64,000 nt of DNA from PALSA-555 sp963731625 (GCA_963731625.1 CAVSWH010000004.1:124001-188000); one strand, 5' to 3'; shown: positions 24,982 through 34,268, numbered from the stretch's first letter. The notes: generated by a model not told the origin, from the letters alone. Translations and numbers: made by a program.

Positions 24982-26972
24982 CCCGTGCCTCCCGGGCTCG
25001 CGAGCAGGGCGTTGGCCCGCTCGACCACATGCCCGGGGTTGATCCCGAGCTTGTCCAGCACCACCGGGCCCGGCGCCGACGCACCGAACCGGTCGATGGC
25101 CACCACGTCGTCCACCCAGCGGTCCCAGCCGAACGACACCGCCGCCTCGACGGCGAGCTTCGGCACGTCCGGTGGGAGGATCTGCGCCCGGTAGCTCGCC
25201 GGCTGGTCGTCGAAGAGCTCCCAGGACGGCATCGACACGACGCGCACCGCGCGGCCCGCCTTCACGAGGTCGTCGCGGGCGGCGAGGCACACGGCGACCT
25301 CGGACCCGGTGCCGACCAGGACGAGATCGGGGCGCGCCGCGCCCTCGTCGACGAGCGTGTACGCGCCGCGCGCGACGCCCTCGGGTGCCCGCTCGGCCGT
25401 GCCCTCGAGGACCGGGATCTTCTGACGGGTGAGGATCAGCGCGGTCGGGCCGCCGTCGCTGTCCACGTGGATCCGCCAGGCCTGCGCCACCTCGTTCGCG
25501 TCGGCCGGGCGGATGACCCGCATGTTCGGCATCGCGCGGAACGAGGCGAGCTGCTCGATCGGCTGGTGCGTCGGGCCGTCCTCGCCGAGCCCGACCGAGT
25601 CGTGCGTCCAGACGAACGCGGTCCTGTAGTTGGACAGCGCCGCGAGGCGCGCCGCGCCCCGCATGTAGTCGGAGAACACGAAGAACGTCCCGCCCGCGGG
25701 GAGCAGCGCGGAGACGGCCATGCCGTTCAGCACGCCGCCCATCCCGAACTCTCGGATCCCGAAACGCGCCTGGCGGCCCTTGAACTGATGGGTGGCGATC
25801 ACCGGCGTGTTGTCCAGCTCGGTGCCGGTGTTGCCCGACAGGTCGGCCCCGCCGGTGACGATGCCGGGCACCACATCGAGGATGGCGTCGAGCACCTTCT
25901 TGCTCGCAGCGCGCGTCGCGATCGACTCACCCGCCTGGAAGGTCGGCAGCTTCGCCTCCCAGCCGGGCAGGCCCCGCTGGGCCAGGCACGCGTCGAACTC
26001 GTCGGCCATCTGGGGCTCGGCCGTCCGCAGCCGGGCGTGGCGCTCGTCCCACGCTCGGTGCTCGGCCTCACCGCGTCGGCCCGCCTCGCGGTACTGGGCG
26101 AGCACGTCGTCGGGGACGAAGAACGTCTCGTCCGGCGGGAGATCCAGGATCACCTTCACGGCGCGGACCTCGTCCTCGCCGAGCGCGTTGCCGTGCGCGA
26201 ACGCCGTGTCCGTGTACTTCGGGGACGGCCAGCCGATGTGGCTGCGCAGGATCACGACCGTGGGGCGCTCGGGGTCCCGCATCCCGTCGCGGAGGCCGCC
26301 CTCGATCGCGTCGAGATCGTTCGCGACCTCGCCGAGGTGCACGACCTGCCAGCCGTAGGCCTCGAAGCGCCGGCCGACGTCGTCGCTGTAGGCCAGCTCG
26401 GTGGGGCCGTCGATCGTGATGTGGTTGTCGTCGTAGACGCAGAGGAGTCGCCCGAGACCGAGATGCCCGGCGAGGGACGCCGCCTCGTGGCTCACGCCCT
26501 CCTCGAAGCAGCCGTCGCCCGCGATCACGAACGTGTGGTGGTCGCACACCTCGGGGCCGTAGCGCTCCCGAAGGTTCGCTTCGGCGAGCGCCATCCCGAC
26601 GCTGTTCGCGAAGCCCTGCCCGAGCGGCCCGGTTGTCACCTCGATGCCGGGGGCGTGGCGGTACTCGGGGTGGCCGGGCGTGCGGGAGCCCCACTGTCGG
26701 AAGGCGCGCAGGTCGTCGAGGTCGAGCCCGAACCCGGTGAGGTAGAGCATCGAGTAGAGGAGCATCGACGCGTGCCCGTTGGACAGCACGAAGCGGTCCC
26801 GGTCGAACCAGTCCGGGTCGGCAGCGTCGTAGCGCATCACGCGGGTGAAGAGGACGTGCGCGAGCGGCGCGAGCGCCATCGGGGTGCCGGGGTGACCCGA
26901 GTTGGCGCGCTGCACCGCATCCATCGCCAGCCCGCGGATGATGTTGATCCCCCGCTGGTCCAGGTCGCTCAC
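24978..26972 (-). CDS. tkt: Transketolase
   Basis: A 664-residue thiamine diphosphate enzyme. Seen: RANSGHPGTPM, GPLGQGFANSVGMA, the ThDP motif GDGCFEEGVSHEAASLAGHLGLGRLLCVYDDN shortened here to its GDG and NH ends, and the Pyr-domain GIREFGMGG and HDSVGLGEDGPTHQPIEQ. It is coupled to tal. The start is GTG 26970-26972, chosen because a strong GAGGAGG lies five bases upstream; this is one of the few first genes here with a good Shine-Dalgarno. Confidence 0.94.
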   Translation of the reverse strand: MSDLDQRGINIIRGLAMDAVQRANSGHPGTPMALAPLAHVLFTRVMRYDAADPDWFDRDRFVLSNGHASMLLYSMLYLTGFGLDLDDLRAFRQWGSRTPGHPEYRHAPGIEVTTGPLGQGFANSVGMALAEANLRERYGPEVCDHHTFVIAGDGCFEEGVSHEAASLAGHLGLGRLLCVYDDNHITIDGPTELAYSDDVGRRFEAYGWQVVHLGEVANDLDAIEGGLRDGMRDPERPTVVILRSHIGWPSPKYTDTAFAHGNALGEDEVRAVKVILDLPPDETFFVPDDVLAQYREAGRRGEAEHRAWDERHARLRTAEPQMADEFDACLAQRGLPGWEAKLPTFQAGESIATRAASKKVLDAILDVVPGIVTGGADLSGNTGTELDNTPVIATHQFKGRQARFGIREFGMGGVLNGMAVSALLPAGGTFFVFSDYMRGAARLAALSNYRTAFVWTHDSVGLGEDGPTHQPIEQLASFRAMPNMRVIRPADANEVAQAWRIHVDSDGGPTALILTRQKIPVLEGTAERAPEGVARGAYTLVDEGAARPDLVLVGTGSEVAVCLAARDDLVKAGRAVRVVSMPSWELFDDQPASYRAQILPPDVPKLAVEAAVSFGWDRWVDDVVAIDRFGASAPGPVVLDKLGINPGHVVERANALLASPGGTG

Positions 26973-27089
26973 CGCCGCCTCCTCGACTGCCGGGTACCGA
27001 GCCTCCCGGCGATCGGCCCGTCCCGGTCGCTCGGGCCCCCATGATGGCGCGTCGGCGCGAATGGCCGAAACGCCGCGCGCGGATCGTCC

Positions 27090-28310
27090 ATGATCTCGAC
27101 ATCGAACGCCGCGCGCGTCAAGGACAGGGGAGCGTTGGCCCGCGGTAGCGGCGACGGCCCCACCGCGGCCCCGTCGCTGCGGGTGGTCGCCGCCGAATGG
27201 GGCCGCATCGGGGTGACGGGCTTCGGTGGCCCCCCGGCCCACATCGCGCTCCTTCGCCGCCTCTGCGTGGACCAGCGCGGCTGGCTGAGCCCCGAGGAGT
27301 TCGAGGACGCCGTCGCCGCGTGCAACCTCCTCCCCGGCCCGGCGTCCACCCAGCTGGCCATCTACTGCGCCTGGCGGCTTCGCCGCCGCGCAGGGGCTCT
27401 CGTCGGCGGCGCGGCGTTCATCCTCCCCGGGCTCGTCCTCATCCTGGCGCTCGCCGCCCTCTTCCTCGCCGGGTCCCCGCCCCGCTGGGTGGTCGGCCTC
27501 GGCGCGGGCGCGGGCGCGGCGGTCGCCGCCGTCGCGGCGCGGGCCGGCACCTCCCTCATCCCGGCGAGCTGGCGGCGCGCCCGTGCCGCCAGCCGGGTCC
27601 GCTGGCTCGCCTACCTCGTCGCCGGGGGCGTCGCGGCCGCGACGCTCGGCCCGTGGCTCGTCCTCGTCCTCCTCGGCTGCGGCGCGCTTGAGGTGCTGCT
27701 CGCCGGCGTGAGTCGCGGCTCGACGCCGTCGTTCGCCCCGCTGCCCGTCCTCGTCGCGACGCTCGCGGCGACGGGCAGCCTCGCGTCGCTGGCGTGGGTC
27801 GCGTTCAAGGTCGGCGCGCTGTCGTTCGGTGGCGGGTTTGTGATCGTGCCGCTCATGCAGGCGGACGCCGTGCACCACTACCACTGGATGACGGGCGCGC
27901 AGTTCCTGAACGCGGTCGCGCTCGGCCAGGTGACGCCAGGACCGGTCGTGCTGACCGTGGCCGTCGTCGGCTACGCGGCCGCCGGCGTCGGCGGTGGCCT
28001 GCTCGCGGCGGCCGTGGCATTCGTGCCTTCCTTCTTCTTCGTCCTGGTCGGAGGGTCTCGACTCGCCTGGCTGCGCGCCGACACGCGCGCCCGGTCGTTC
28101 CTGGCCGGCGCCGGCCCCTGCGCGATCGGGGCGATCATCGGCTCGGCCGTGCCGCTCGCGCTCGCGCTGAGCGAGGCGTGGCAGTTCGGCGTCCTCGCCG
28201 GCGCGGCCGTGGTGCTGCTCGTCGCGCGCCGGGGCATCGTCGTGACGCTGCTCGGCGCCGGCGTGGTCGGGATGGTCGTCGTGCTCGCGGGCGGGCCCCT
28301 CCCGCGCTAG
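27090..28310 (+). CDS. chrA: Chromate transporter, ChrA family
   Basis: A 406-residue polytopic protein made of two homologous CHR domains. The first has FGGPPAHIALLRR and NLLPGPASTQLAIYCAWR; the second has FGGGFVIVPLMQADAV and GQVTPGPVVLTVAVVGY. Long-chain ChrA proteins export chromate. ATG 27090 is used, but TTG 27135 has GGGGAG just upstream and starts closer to the first domain, so it is a serious alternative. Divergent from tkt across about 117 bases. Confidence 0.85.
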   Translation: MISTSNAARVKDRGALARGSGDGPTAAPSLRVVAAEWGRIGVTGFGGPPAHIALLRRLCVDQRGWLSPEEFEDAVAACNLLPGPASTQLAIYCAWRLRRRAGALVGGAAFILPGLVLILALAALFLAGSPPRWVVGLGAGAGAAVAAVAARAGTSLIPASWRRARAASRVRWLAYLVAGGVAAATLGPWLVLVLLGCGALEVLLAGVSRGSTPSFAPLPVLVATLAATGSLASLAWVAFKVGALSFGGGFVIVPLMQADAVHHYHWMTGAQFLNAVALGQVTPGPVVLTVAVVGYAAAGVGGGLLAAAVAFVPSFFFVLVGGSRLAWLRADTRARSFLAGAGPCAIGAIIGSAVPLALALSEAWQFGVLAGAAVVLLVARRGIVVTLLGAGVVGMVVVLAGGPLPR

Positions 28311-28331
28311 CGGTCCGACGCCCGGCGCCGC

Positions 28332-29471
28332 TCAGGAGAACAGGGCGACGCTGGCGGTGAAGCCGTGGAGGAAGTTCTGGCCGCCGACGGGTCCGAGCTC
28401 GCCGGCGCAGAAGGCGCCGGCCGCGGGCACCGATCCGAGGAGCTCGGCGACCACGCCGGAATCGTGGTTGGGGACGCCGAAGAGGTGCTGGCCGCGCCCG
28501 TTGCAGGTGAAGAGGAGCGCGCCGCTCGCGGCGTGGCTCCCGAGGAGCGCGCGCAGGTCCTCGTCGGCGGCCGCGCCGTCGCGCACCTGGAACTGCAGGG
28601 TCTGGCCGACCTCGATCTGGTCGCCGACGGCGATCGAGCCGACGTCGGGGTCAGCGCCGAGGACGCTGCGCACCAGGAAGTCGCCGCGCCCGAACTCGGC
28701 CTTGTGCTCGTCGACGACGAGCCCGACCTGCAGGCCGCGGCGGAGGAGCTCCCGGTCGGCCTCGGTGGCGCCCGCCGCGAGCTCCTCGAGGCGACGCAGC
28801 GCGGGCTGGCCGCCGAGCTCGACGACGAGGTTCCGGTCGGCGCGTGTCACGGTGAAGGGCTGGCCGATCGGCCGGCAGCCCTGCGACACGACGGTCTCGA
28901 CCTGGACGCCGTCGAGGAACACGCCGACCGCGCCGTCGCGGCGGATCGTGTCGTTGAGCGCGAGGCGGTTGCCGCCGGGATGGTTGGCCGCCGAGGCGAG
29001 CCCGCCGATCACCGCCAGCCCGGGACGCTCCGCGTTCAGCCGGCGGAGGAACGCGTCGGATGGGAACGTGAACGGGTCGGCGAGGAGCAGGAGCGTGCTC
29101 GGCTCCCCGAGCTCGTGCGGCCAGCCGGTCACTGCGGCCCCGTCGGGTGTCTCCTCGAGCTGGAGCACGACCGGCGTCAGGACCGCCTCGGGCAGCCTCG
29201 CGGCGAACACCGAGAACGCGGGACCGCTCTCGACCTCGCGTGGCCCTCCGATGATCCCCCCGGCCGTGGCGCCGATGAGGACCGTCGGCTCGAGGAGGTT
29301 GCGCAGCGCGTTGGTCGCGTCGTCGAGCGCCCCGACGAAGTGCGACGACGCGAAGCACACGACGAGGTGAGGGTCCTCGCCGCCGAGCTGCTCCATGATC
29401 TCGCCGGCGGTCTCACCGACCGCGTGGGCCGGCACCGGGTGACACGACAGCGACGACGCGTACTGCGACAC
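28332..29471 (-). CDS. FIST domain sensor-like protein (FIST_N and FIST_C)
   Basis: A 379-residue soluble protein with FIST_N (HLVVCFASSHFVGALDDATNALRN; VLIGATAGGIIGGPREVE) and FIST_C (GDFLVRSVLGADPDVGSIAVGDQIEVGQTLQFQVRD; GALLFTCNGRGQHLFG). These domains are thought to bind small ligands, perhaps amino acids, and are often linked to signalling domains; here the protein stands alone. A TAACTT -10 lies seven bases before GTG 29471. It follows a MarR regulator gene by ten bases on the same strand. Confidence 0.85.
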   Translation of the reverse strand: MSQYASSLSCHPVPAHAVGETAGEIMEQLGGEDPHLVVCFASSHFVGALDDATNALRNLLEPTVLIGATAGGIIGGPREVESGPAFSVFAARLPEAVLTPVVLQLEETPDGAAVTGWPHELGEPSTLLLLADPFTFPSDAFLRRLNAERPGLAVIGGLASAANHPGGNRLALNDTIRRDGAVGVFLDGVQVETVVSQGCRPIGQPFTVTRADRNLVVELGGQPALRRLEELAAGATEADRELLRRGLQVGLVVDEHKAEFGRGDFLVRSVLGADPDVGSIAVGDQIEVGQTLQFQVRDGAAADEDLRALLGSHAASGALLFTCNGRGQHLFGVPNHDSGVVAELLGSVPAAGAFCAGELGPVGGQNFLHGFTASVALFS

Positions 29472-29478
29472 GCGCGAC

Positions 29479-29484
29479 AAGTTA
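29479..29484 (-). promoter_or_regulatory. -10 element (TAACTT) of the FIST gene
   Basis: Reverse-strand TAACTT, seven bases before GTG 29471, lying over the stop region of the upstream marR gene. Confidence 0.45.
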
Positions 29485-29961
29485 CCGGCCGGGGTCGGGA
29501 AGCCGTTCCGCGGCCGCGGCGAGCGCTTCGAGCGCGTCGAGGAGCCGGGCGCGGCTGAGCGAGGGGAGCGCGCGCAGTGCCTCGGCGAGGCGCGCCGACT
29601 CGTAGAGCCGGTCGCCGTCGACGCGTGCTTGTCCCCGCGGTGTGAGCGAGATCGCGAGGCGCCGCTCGTCGTCGACGCGCCGCTCGCGACGGAGGTAGCC
29701 ACGCTGCTCGAGGTCCTTCGCCGCGACGGACGTCGTGCTCTTGGCCCAGCCGAGCGCGCTCCCGAGGGCCGTGAGCGCGACGGCACCGGGGCCGGCTGCG
29801 ACGCGGCGGAGGAGCGCGAGCTCGTCGCGCGTCAGGTCGGGGTCCTCCGGGCGACCGAGGGCCGACTGACAGCGCCGCGCCGCGGCCTCGAACCGGTCGA
29901 CGGCCGATGCCCGCGCGTGCGCACCCCGCGCCGCCGTCGGTTCCGTGAGGGAACGGTTCAT
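29482..29961 (-). CDS. MarR-family transcriptional regulator
   Basis: A 159-residue winged-helix regulator: DELALLRRVAAGPGAVALTALGSALGWAKSTTSVAAKDLEQRGYLRRERRVDDERRLAISLTP is the complete MarR helix-turn-helix and wing (helix 3 in KSTTSVAAKDL). The C-terminal helices would dimerise. A perfect GTTCA-N5-TGAAC palindrome (29956-29970) overlaps its start codon and promoter, so autorepression is likely, perhaps with control of the downstream FIST gene. Confidence 0.85.
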   Translation of the reverse strand: MNRSLTEPTAARGAHARASAVDRFEAAARRCQSALGRPEDPDLTRDELALLRRVAAGPGAVALTALGSALGWAKSTTSVAAKDLEQRGYLRRERRVDDERRLAISLTPRGQARVDGDRLYESARLAEALRALPSLSRARLLDALEALAAAAERLPDPGR

Positions 29962-29977
29962 ATCGTGAACGATCGTA
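29956..29977 (-). promoter_or_regulatory. MarR operator palindrome and -10 element
   Basis: GTTCA (29956-29960), five bases, TGAAC (29966-29970): a perfect inverted repeat overlapping ATG 29961. On the reverse strand TACGAT (29972-29977) is the -10, ten bases before the ATG. A protein bound here would block the start site. Confidence 0.6.
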
Positions 29978-30061
29978 GAGGGCGGGCGTCGCGATGGGGC
30001 GGAAATGCGAGGCCGGCCGGGAGGGGACCCCGTACCGTCCGGTCGCGTCGGGGAGGTGACG

Positions 30062-30856
30062 GTGGGTCGAGGCGAGGCGTCAGACGGTGCGCGGTACACC
30101 TTCGGCGACGACGAACGGGCCGCGCGCCGCCTGCAGCTCCTGAGCGACGTCCTGGCCGCGTCCTCGGTCACCCTGCTCGACGCGTGGGCGACGCCGTCGC
30201 CGGCGCTCGCCGTCGACCTCGGCAGCGGACCCGGGCACAGCACGGCGCTCGTCGCCGCCCGTTCGGGGGCCGGCCGCACCGTCGGGCTCGACCAGTCGCC
30301 GACGTTCGTCACCGAGGCGGCGACGCGCCATCCGACGCTGGAGTTCCTCGTCCACGACGTGACGACCGTGCCGCTGCCGACGATGGCTCCCCAGCTGCTG
30401 TTCGCCCGCCTCGTGCTCGCGCACCTCGCGGAACCCGCGGCCGTCGCCCGGCGGTGGGCGCACGAGCTCGCCGTCGGCGGTCGCCTCCTGGTCGAGGAGA
30501 TGGAGTGGATCGACGCGCCGCCCGGCGTGCTCGCCGAGTACGAGACGCGGGTCCGGGCCGTGGTCGCGGCCCAGGGTGCGCCCACGGCGGCCGGTCCGCT
30601 CCTCGCCGAGCTGGACGACGCGGACGACTGGCACGTCGTGCACAACGTCGTGGACGCGATCTCGGTCCCCGTGGCCGTGGCGGCCCAGATCTACGGCTTC
30701 AACCTCGCCGGCTGGCGTCGCGACCCGTACGCCGTCGAGCAGTACCCGCCCGGTGAGCTCGACGCGCTCGCGGACGGGCTGGCGGAGCTGGCGGCGCGCG
30801 GCGAGGGCGAGCTCACGTGGGGCCTGCGCCATCTCGTCGTCATCCGGGGCGGGTGA
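30062..30856 (+). CDS. Class I SAM-dependent methyltransferase
   Basis: A 264-residue methyltransferase with motif I ALAVDLGSGPGHSTALVAARSG, the acidic residue in VGLDQSP, and LLFARLVLAHLAEPAAVARRWAHELAVGGRLLVEE (motifs III-IV). The substrate is unknown. The start is GTG 30062, chosen for GGGGAGG five bases upstream. It is divergent from marR and converges on nagA with three bases between stops. Confidence 0.75.
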   Translation: MGRGEASDGARYTFGDDERAARRLQLLSDVLAASSVTLLDAWATPSPALAVDLGSGPGHSTALVAARSGAGRTVGLDQSPTFVTEAATRHPTLEFLVHDVTTVPLPTMAPQLLFARLVLAHLAEPAAVARRWAHELAVGGRLLVEEMEWIDAPPGVLAEYETRVRAVVAAQGAPTAAGPLLAELDDADDWHVVHNVVDAISVPVAVAAQIYGFNLAGWRRDPYAVEQYPPGELDALADGLAELAARGEGELTWGLRHLVVIRGG

Positions 30857-30859
30857 CGC

Positions 30860-31948
30860 TCAGCGAAGGGTCTCGCCGCCGACGAGCGCGCCCCGGAGCG
30901 CGCCCGTCGCCGGGTCGAGGAGCACGAGGTCGGCACGCCGTCCCGTCTCGAGTCGCCCCCGGTCCCGCACGCCGAGCAGGTCGGCCGGCACCGTGCTCGC
31001 CGCGGCGACGGCCCGGCCGAGCGGCACGCCGATGCCGACGAGGTTCTCGACCGCCCCGTCGAGCAGCGCGGTCGCGCCGGCGAGGCGGCCATCGGGCCGA
31101 CGGACGGCGTCGTCGCCCCGCTCGGACGGTGCGGTCGCCACCGCGTCGCTCACGAGCGCCACCGGCGTCGCCGCGAACACGATCCGCACGACCGTCGGGT
31201 CGACGTGGACGAGATCGCCGATCAAGGTCGGCGTGAGCCGCGCGTCGTCGAGGGCGACGCCGGCGAGCCCGGGTGCCCGGTGGTGCAGTGGCCCCATCCC
31301 GTTGAAGACGTGGGTCACGACCCGGGCGCCCGCGTCGGCCGCGGCGCGGGCCTCCTCGGCCGTCGCCGCGGAGTGGCCGAGCGCCACGAGGACCTCGTGC
31401 GCCGAGAGCCACGACACGGCGCGGAGCTCGGGGTCGGCTTCGGGCGCGAGCGTGACCATCCGGACGAGTCCGGGGTGGGCGTCGAGGAGCCGCTCGAGCC
31501 AGACGAGGTCCGCCGGGCGCAGCAGCTCCACGGGGTGCGCGCCGGGCGCGTCGCCGAGGAACGGGCCCTCGAGGTGCGCGCCGAGCGGGCAGGCGCGCAC
31601 GGACTCATGCGCCCGCTGCGCCGCGGCGAGCCGTCGCAGCGGCGCGTCGTACGCGTCGAGCGGCGCGGACACGAACGTGGCGAGGTACGCGGCGACCCCG
31701 TGCCGCGCGAGCCGCTGGCCGAGCGCCGACCAGCCGGCGGCATCGGCGCTCGCCAGGTCGACGTCGTCGCTGCCGTTCACCTGGAGGTCGAGGTACGCCG
31801 GGGCGAGCACCGTGTCGCCGAGGTCGCGCGACCCAGGCGGCGCGGTGCCGTCCTGGACGTCGACCAGCACGCCGTCCTCGCAGGCGACCCAGCCGCGGGT
31901 GGGCGGCCCCGGGCGGCACAGCAGGCCGCCCAGGACCGTCGTCGTCAT
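30860..31948 (-). CDS. nagA: N-acetylglucosamine-6-phosphate deacetylase
   Basis: A 362-residue amidohydrolase-fold enzyme removing acetate from GlcNAc-6-P. Seen: PAYLDLQVNGSDDVDL (the metal-site His of many NagAs is Gln here in DLQVNG, as in other single-metal NagA enzymes), LGAHLEGPFLGDAPGAH, LGHSAATAEEA, THVFNGMGPLHHRAPG and the catalytic Asp in LVSDAV. ATG start overlapping the glycosyltransferase stop (ATGA). Last of a GH84-GT2-nagA operon, consistent with use of GlcNAc released by the hexosaminidase. Confidence 0.88.
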   Translation of the reverse strand: MTTTVLGGLLCRPGPPTRGWVACEDGVLVDVQDGTAPPGSRDLGDTVLAPAYLDLQVNGSDDVDLASADAAGWSALGQRLARHGVAAYLATFVSAPLDAYDAPLRRLAAAQRAHESVRACPLGAHLEGPFLGDAPGAHPVELLRPADLVWLERLLDAHPGLVRMVTLAPEADPELRAVSWLSAHEVLVALGHSAATAEEARAAADAGARVVTHVFNGMGPLHHRAPGLAGVALDDARLTPTLIGDLVHVDPTVVRIVFAATPVALVSDAVATAPSERGDDAVRRPDGRLAGATALLDGAVENLVGIGVPLGRAVAAASTVPADLLGVRDRGRLETGRRADLVLLDPATGALRGALVGGETLR

Positions 31949-32661
31949 CGAGCGCGCCGGCGGTCGCGGGCGAGCGCGACGCGCAGGCGAGCGAGCCCCG
32001 CGAGGGTGCGCAGCGCCCGTCGAGTGATCGAGGTGCGCGACGGGCGCCGCTCCGCGACGGTGACCGGCAGCTCCACCACGCCGAGCCCGGACCGCTCGGC
32101 GCGCAGGATCAGCTCGGTGTCGAAGAGCTCCCCGTCGGAGCGGCACGCCTCGGCGACGGGGAGCACCCGGGTGCGGTCCAGGGCCTTCATGCCGTGCGTG
32201 TCGGAGACGCCGAGCCCGAACCCGAGCCGCAGCACGAGCCCGAACACCCACGTGACGAACCGGCGCGCCGCGGAGCGCTGATCGTGGGCGCCCGGCGCAC
32301 GCTTCGACCCGACCATGATGGCCGGCGCGTCCGGTCCCTCGATCCGGGTGAGCGCCGCGTCGAGGAACCCGAGGTCGGTGTAGTCGACGTCGAAGTTCAC
32401 AACCGTGTCGCCCGCCGCGTGGAGGAGCCCGGTCCGCAGGGCGCGGCCGTAGTCGGCGCGGGGCAGGTGCCGGACCGACACCTCCGGGATGGCCTCGGCG
32501 AGCGATCCCGCGAGGGCGAGCGTGCCGTCCTGCGAGCCGTTCTCGATCACCAGCACCTCGAAGGACACGTCCCGGACGCGCAGCCCGTCGACGACCTCGC
32601 GCACCGAGGTGTCGAGCAGGTTCGCCTCGTTGTGCGCGGGCATCACCACGCTGAGCCTCAC
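31945..32661 (-). CDS. Glycosyltransferase family 2 protein
   Basis: A 238-residue GT-A fold transferase: LSVVMPAHNEANLLDTSV, ENGSQDGTLALA and the metal-binding NFDVDYTDLG (DXD-like). Layout resembles dolichyl-phosphate mannosyl/glucosyltransferase-like enzymes but lacks their membrane tail. Substrate unknown. GTG start overlapping the GH84 stop (GTGA) and stop overlapping nagA. Confidence 0.8.
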   Translation of the reverse strand: MRLSVVMPAHNEANLLDTSVREVVDGLRVRDVSFEVLVIENGSQDGTLALAGSLAEAIPEVSVRHLPRADYGRALRTGLLHAAGDTVVNFDVDYTDLGFLDAALTRIEGPDAPAIMVGSKRAPGAHDQRSAARRFVTWVFGLVLRLGFGLGVSDTHGMKALDRTRVLPVAEACRSDGELFDTELILRAERSGLGVVELPVTVAERRPSRTSITRRALRTLAGLARLRVALARDRRRAR

Positions 32662-34256
32662 CTGAGGCGCGCGTCGCCGAACGGCGGCGACGACGGCGCG
32701 TCCACCCGGGTGAGCTGCCGACCCCACGAGACGACGATCGAGACGTCGGGCGGCGCGTCGAATTGGCCGTCGGGTCCCACCTCGTAGCTGTCGAGCCCGG
32801 CCCGGGCGCACAGGGGCGCACCCATGTCGGGCAGCGCGTCGCGGTACTCGTGGAGCGCGAAGCGGCACAGGCGGTCGATCGCCGACCCGTCCTCACGCAG
32901 CGCCAGGTCGATGTCGAGCGCGGGCTCGCCGGTGGGGAGCTGCACGATCGCGGCGTACGTCGCGAACCGAGGTCCTGCGACGACCATGCGACCCTGCCGC
33001 GTGCCACTCCACGCGAACAGGGCGCCGAACGCGTGGATCATCGCCGCCTCGGCGTCGGGCGCCGCGGCCCGCCCGCGGCCGTCCGCCTCGCGCACCGCCA
33101 CGGGGCGGATGGCCTGCATCAGGCGCAACGCGGCCAGGCCCGCCTCGGCCTCACGTGTCGCCTGCTCGAGCCACGGCGCGAGCTCCGCGGCGAGCGGGTC
33201 GTCGGCCGCCTCGGCGAAGGCGCCGGCCGCGTCGCGGAGCGCGGCGAGCTCGTCGCGGGCGTTCCCGAGCGTCTCGGGCCAGCCCGGGTCCCGAGCGTCG
33301 CGCGCCAGGTGCTCGACCAGCTCGTGCAGGACCAGCTCGCCGGGCGCGGCGAGGGGCCCGTCGGCGCAGGCGCGGGCGAGCGCGCGCAGCGCCGGCGCGC
33401 GCGGACCGCCGACGTCGTCGAGCGCGCGGGCCCACGACGCCGCCGGGTCGTAGCCGGACGGGTCGGCGAGGTAGGCGGCGGCGGTGGCGAGCGGGACCTT
33501 CGACGCGTGCGGCTGGAGCATCGGGTTGCAGAGGACGCCGTCGAGCTCGTCGCTCAGGGCGGCGCTGCGACCGGTGTACGGGCCGAGGTGCAGCTCGGCC
33601 TCCATCACCGCGTCGTTGACCGGGAAGTTGTCCCACAGGATCAGCGGGTGCTCGCCGAGCGCCGCCCGCCAGGCCCGTGCGTCCTCCGCCTCGATGCGCG
33701 GCGAGCACACGGTGGGACCCGTCCACATGACGTCGACGCCGTCCGGCAGCTCGGCGCCGAGCGAGCGCAGGTAGGCGCTCGGGCTCGTGCCGACATACTC
33801 GGTCGGCACGAGCGTCACCCGGGCCGACGTGTGCGCGACGAGCCAGCCGACGAGATCAGCCTGCTCGGTGGCGAGCCCCGCCCGGTTCGGGATGTCGTCG
33901 AGCGCGAGCACGATCCAGTCGACGCCGTCGACGAGGAGGGGATCCAGCTTCCCGGCGAGCGCGTCGCGATCGGTCGCGCTCGCGTATTCGATGTCGAGCC
34001 CGGGAGAGATCGCGAACCCGAACCGGACGCCAGCCTCGCGGCAGTGCCCGGCCAGCTCGCGGAAGCGGTCGGCGTCGACGGCCTCGTAGGGCTCACGCCA
34101 CGCGTCGCGGTGCTTGGGGTCGCTCTTGGGCGCGTAGACGTAGGCGTTCATCTGGCGGGCGGCGAGGAAGTCGACGAGCGCCAGCCGCGCGTCGTGCGAC
34201 CAGGGGGGACCGTAGAAGCCCTCGATCACCCCGCGGACGGCGACGGGACGGGGCAC
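32658..34256 (-). CDS. GH84 beta-N-acetylglucosaminidase (NAGidase domain)
   Basis: A 532-residue protein. The N-terminal about 290 residues are the GH84 barrel: RGVIEGFYGPPWS, MNAYVYAPKSDPKHRDAWRE, and the double Asp LALDDIPN that supplies the acid/base and oxazoline-orienting carboxylates of substrate-assisted catalysis. VPTEYVGT and ILWDNFPVNDA complete the site. The C-terminal part is helical and less conserved. There is no signal peptide, so a cytoplasmic enzyme acting on GlcNAc conjugates is expected. First gene of the operon, with a TAGCCT -10 six bases before GTG 34256. Confidence 0.85.
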   Translation of the reverse strand: MPRPVAVRGVIEGFYGPPWSHDARLALVDFLAARQMNAYVYAPKSDPKHRDAWREPYEAVDADRFRELAGHCREAGVRFGFAISPGLDIEYASATDRDALAGKLDPLLVDGVDWIVLALDDIPNRAGLATEQADLVGWLVAHTSARVTLVPTEYVGTSPSAYLRSLGAELPDGVDVMWTGPTVCSPRIEAEDARAWRAALGEHPLILWDNFPVNDAVMEAELHLGPYTGRSAALSDELDGVLCNPMLQPHASKVPLATAAAYLADPSGYDPAASWARALDDVGGPRAPALRALARACADGPLAAPGELVLHELVEHLARDARDPGWPETLGNARDELAALRDAAGAFAEAADDPLAAELAPWLEQATREAEAGLAALRLMQAIRPVAVREADGRGRAAAPDAEAAMIHAFGALFAWSGTRQGRMVVAGPRFATYAAIVQLPTGEPALDIDLALREDGSAIDRLCRFALHEYRDALPDMGAPLCARAGLDSYEVGPDGQFDAPPDVSIVVSWGRQLTRVDAPSSPPFGDARLR

Positions 34257-34261
34257 GACGG

Positions 34262-34268
34262 TAGGCTA
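34262..34268. promoter_or_regulatory. Symmetric bidirectional -10 (TAGGCTA)
   Basis: TAGGCTA reads TAGGCT forward (34262-34267) and TAGCCT in reverse (34268-34263). The reverse element is six bases before GTG 34256 of the GH84 gene; the forward one would start a transcript about 46 bases before ATG 34320 of the acyl-CoA synthetase gene. Confidence 0.55.
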
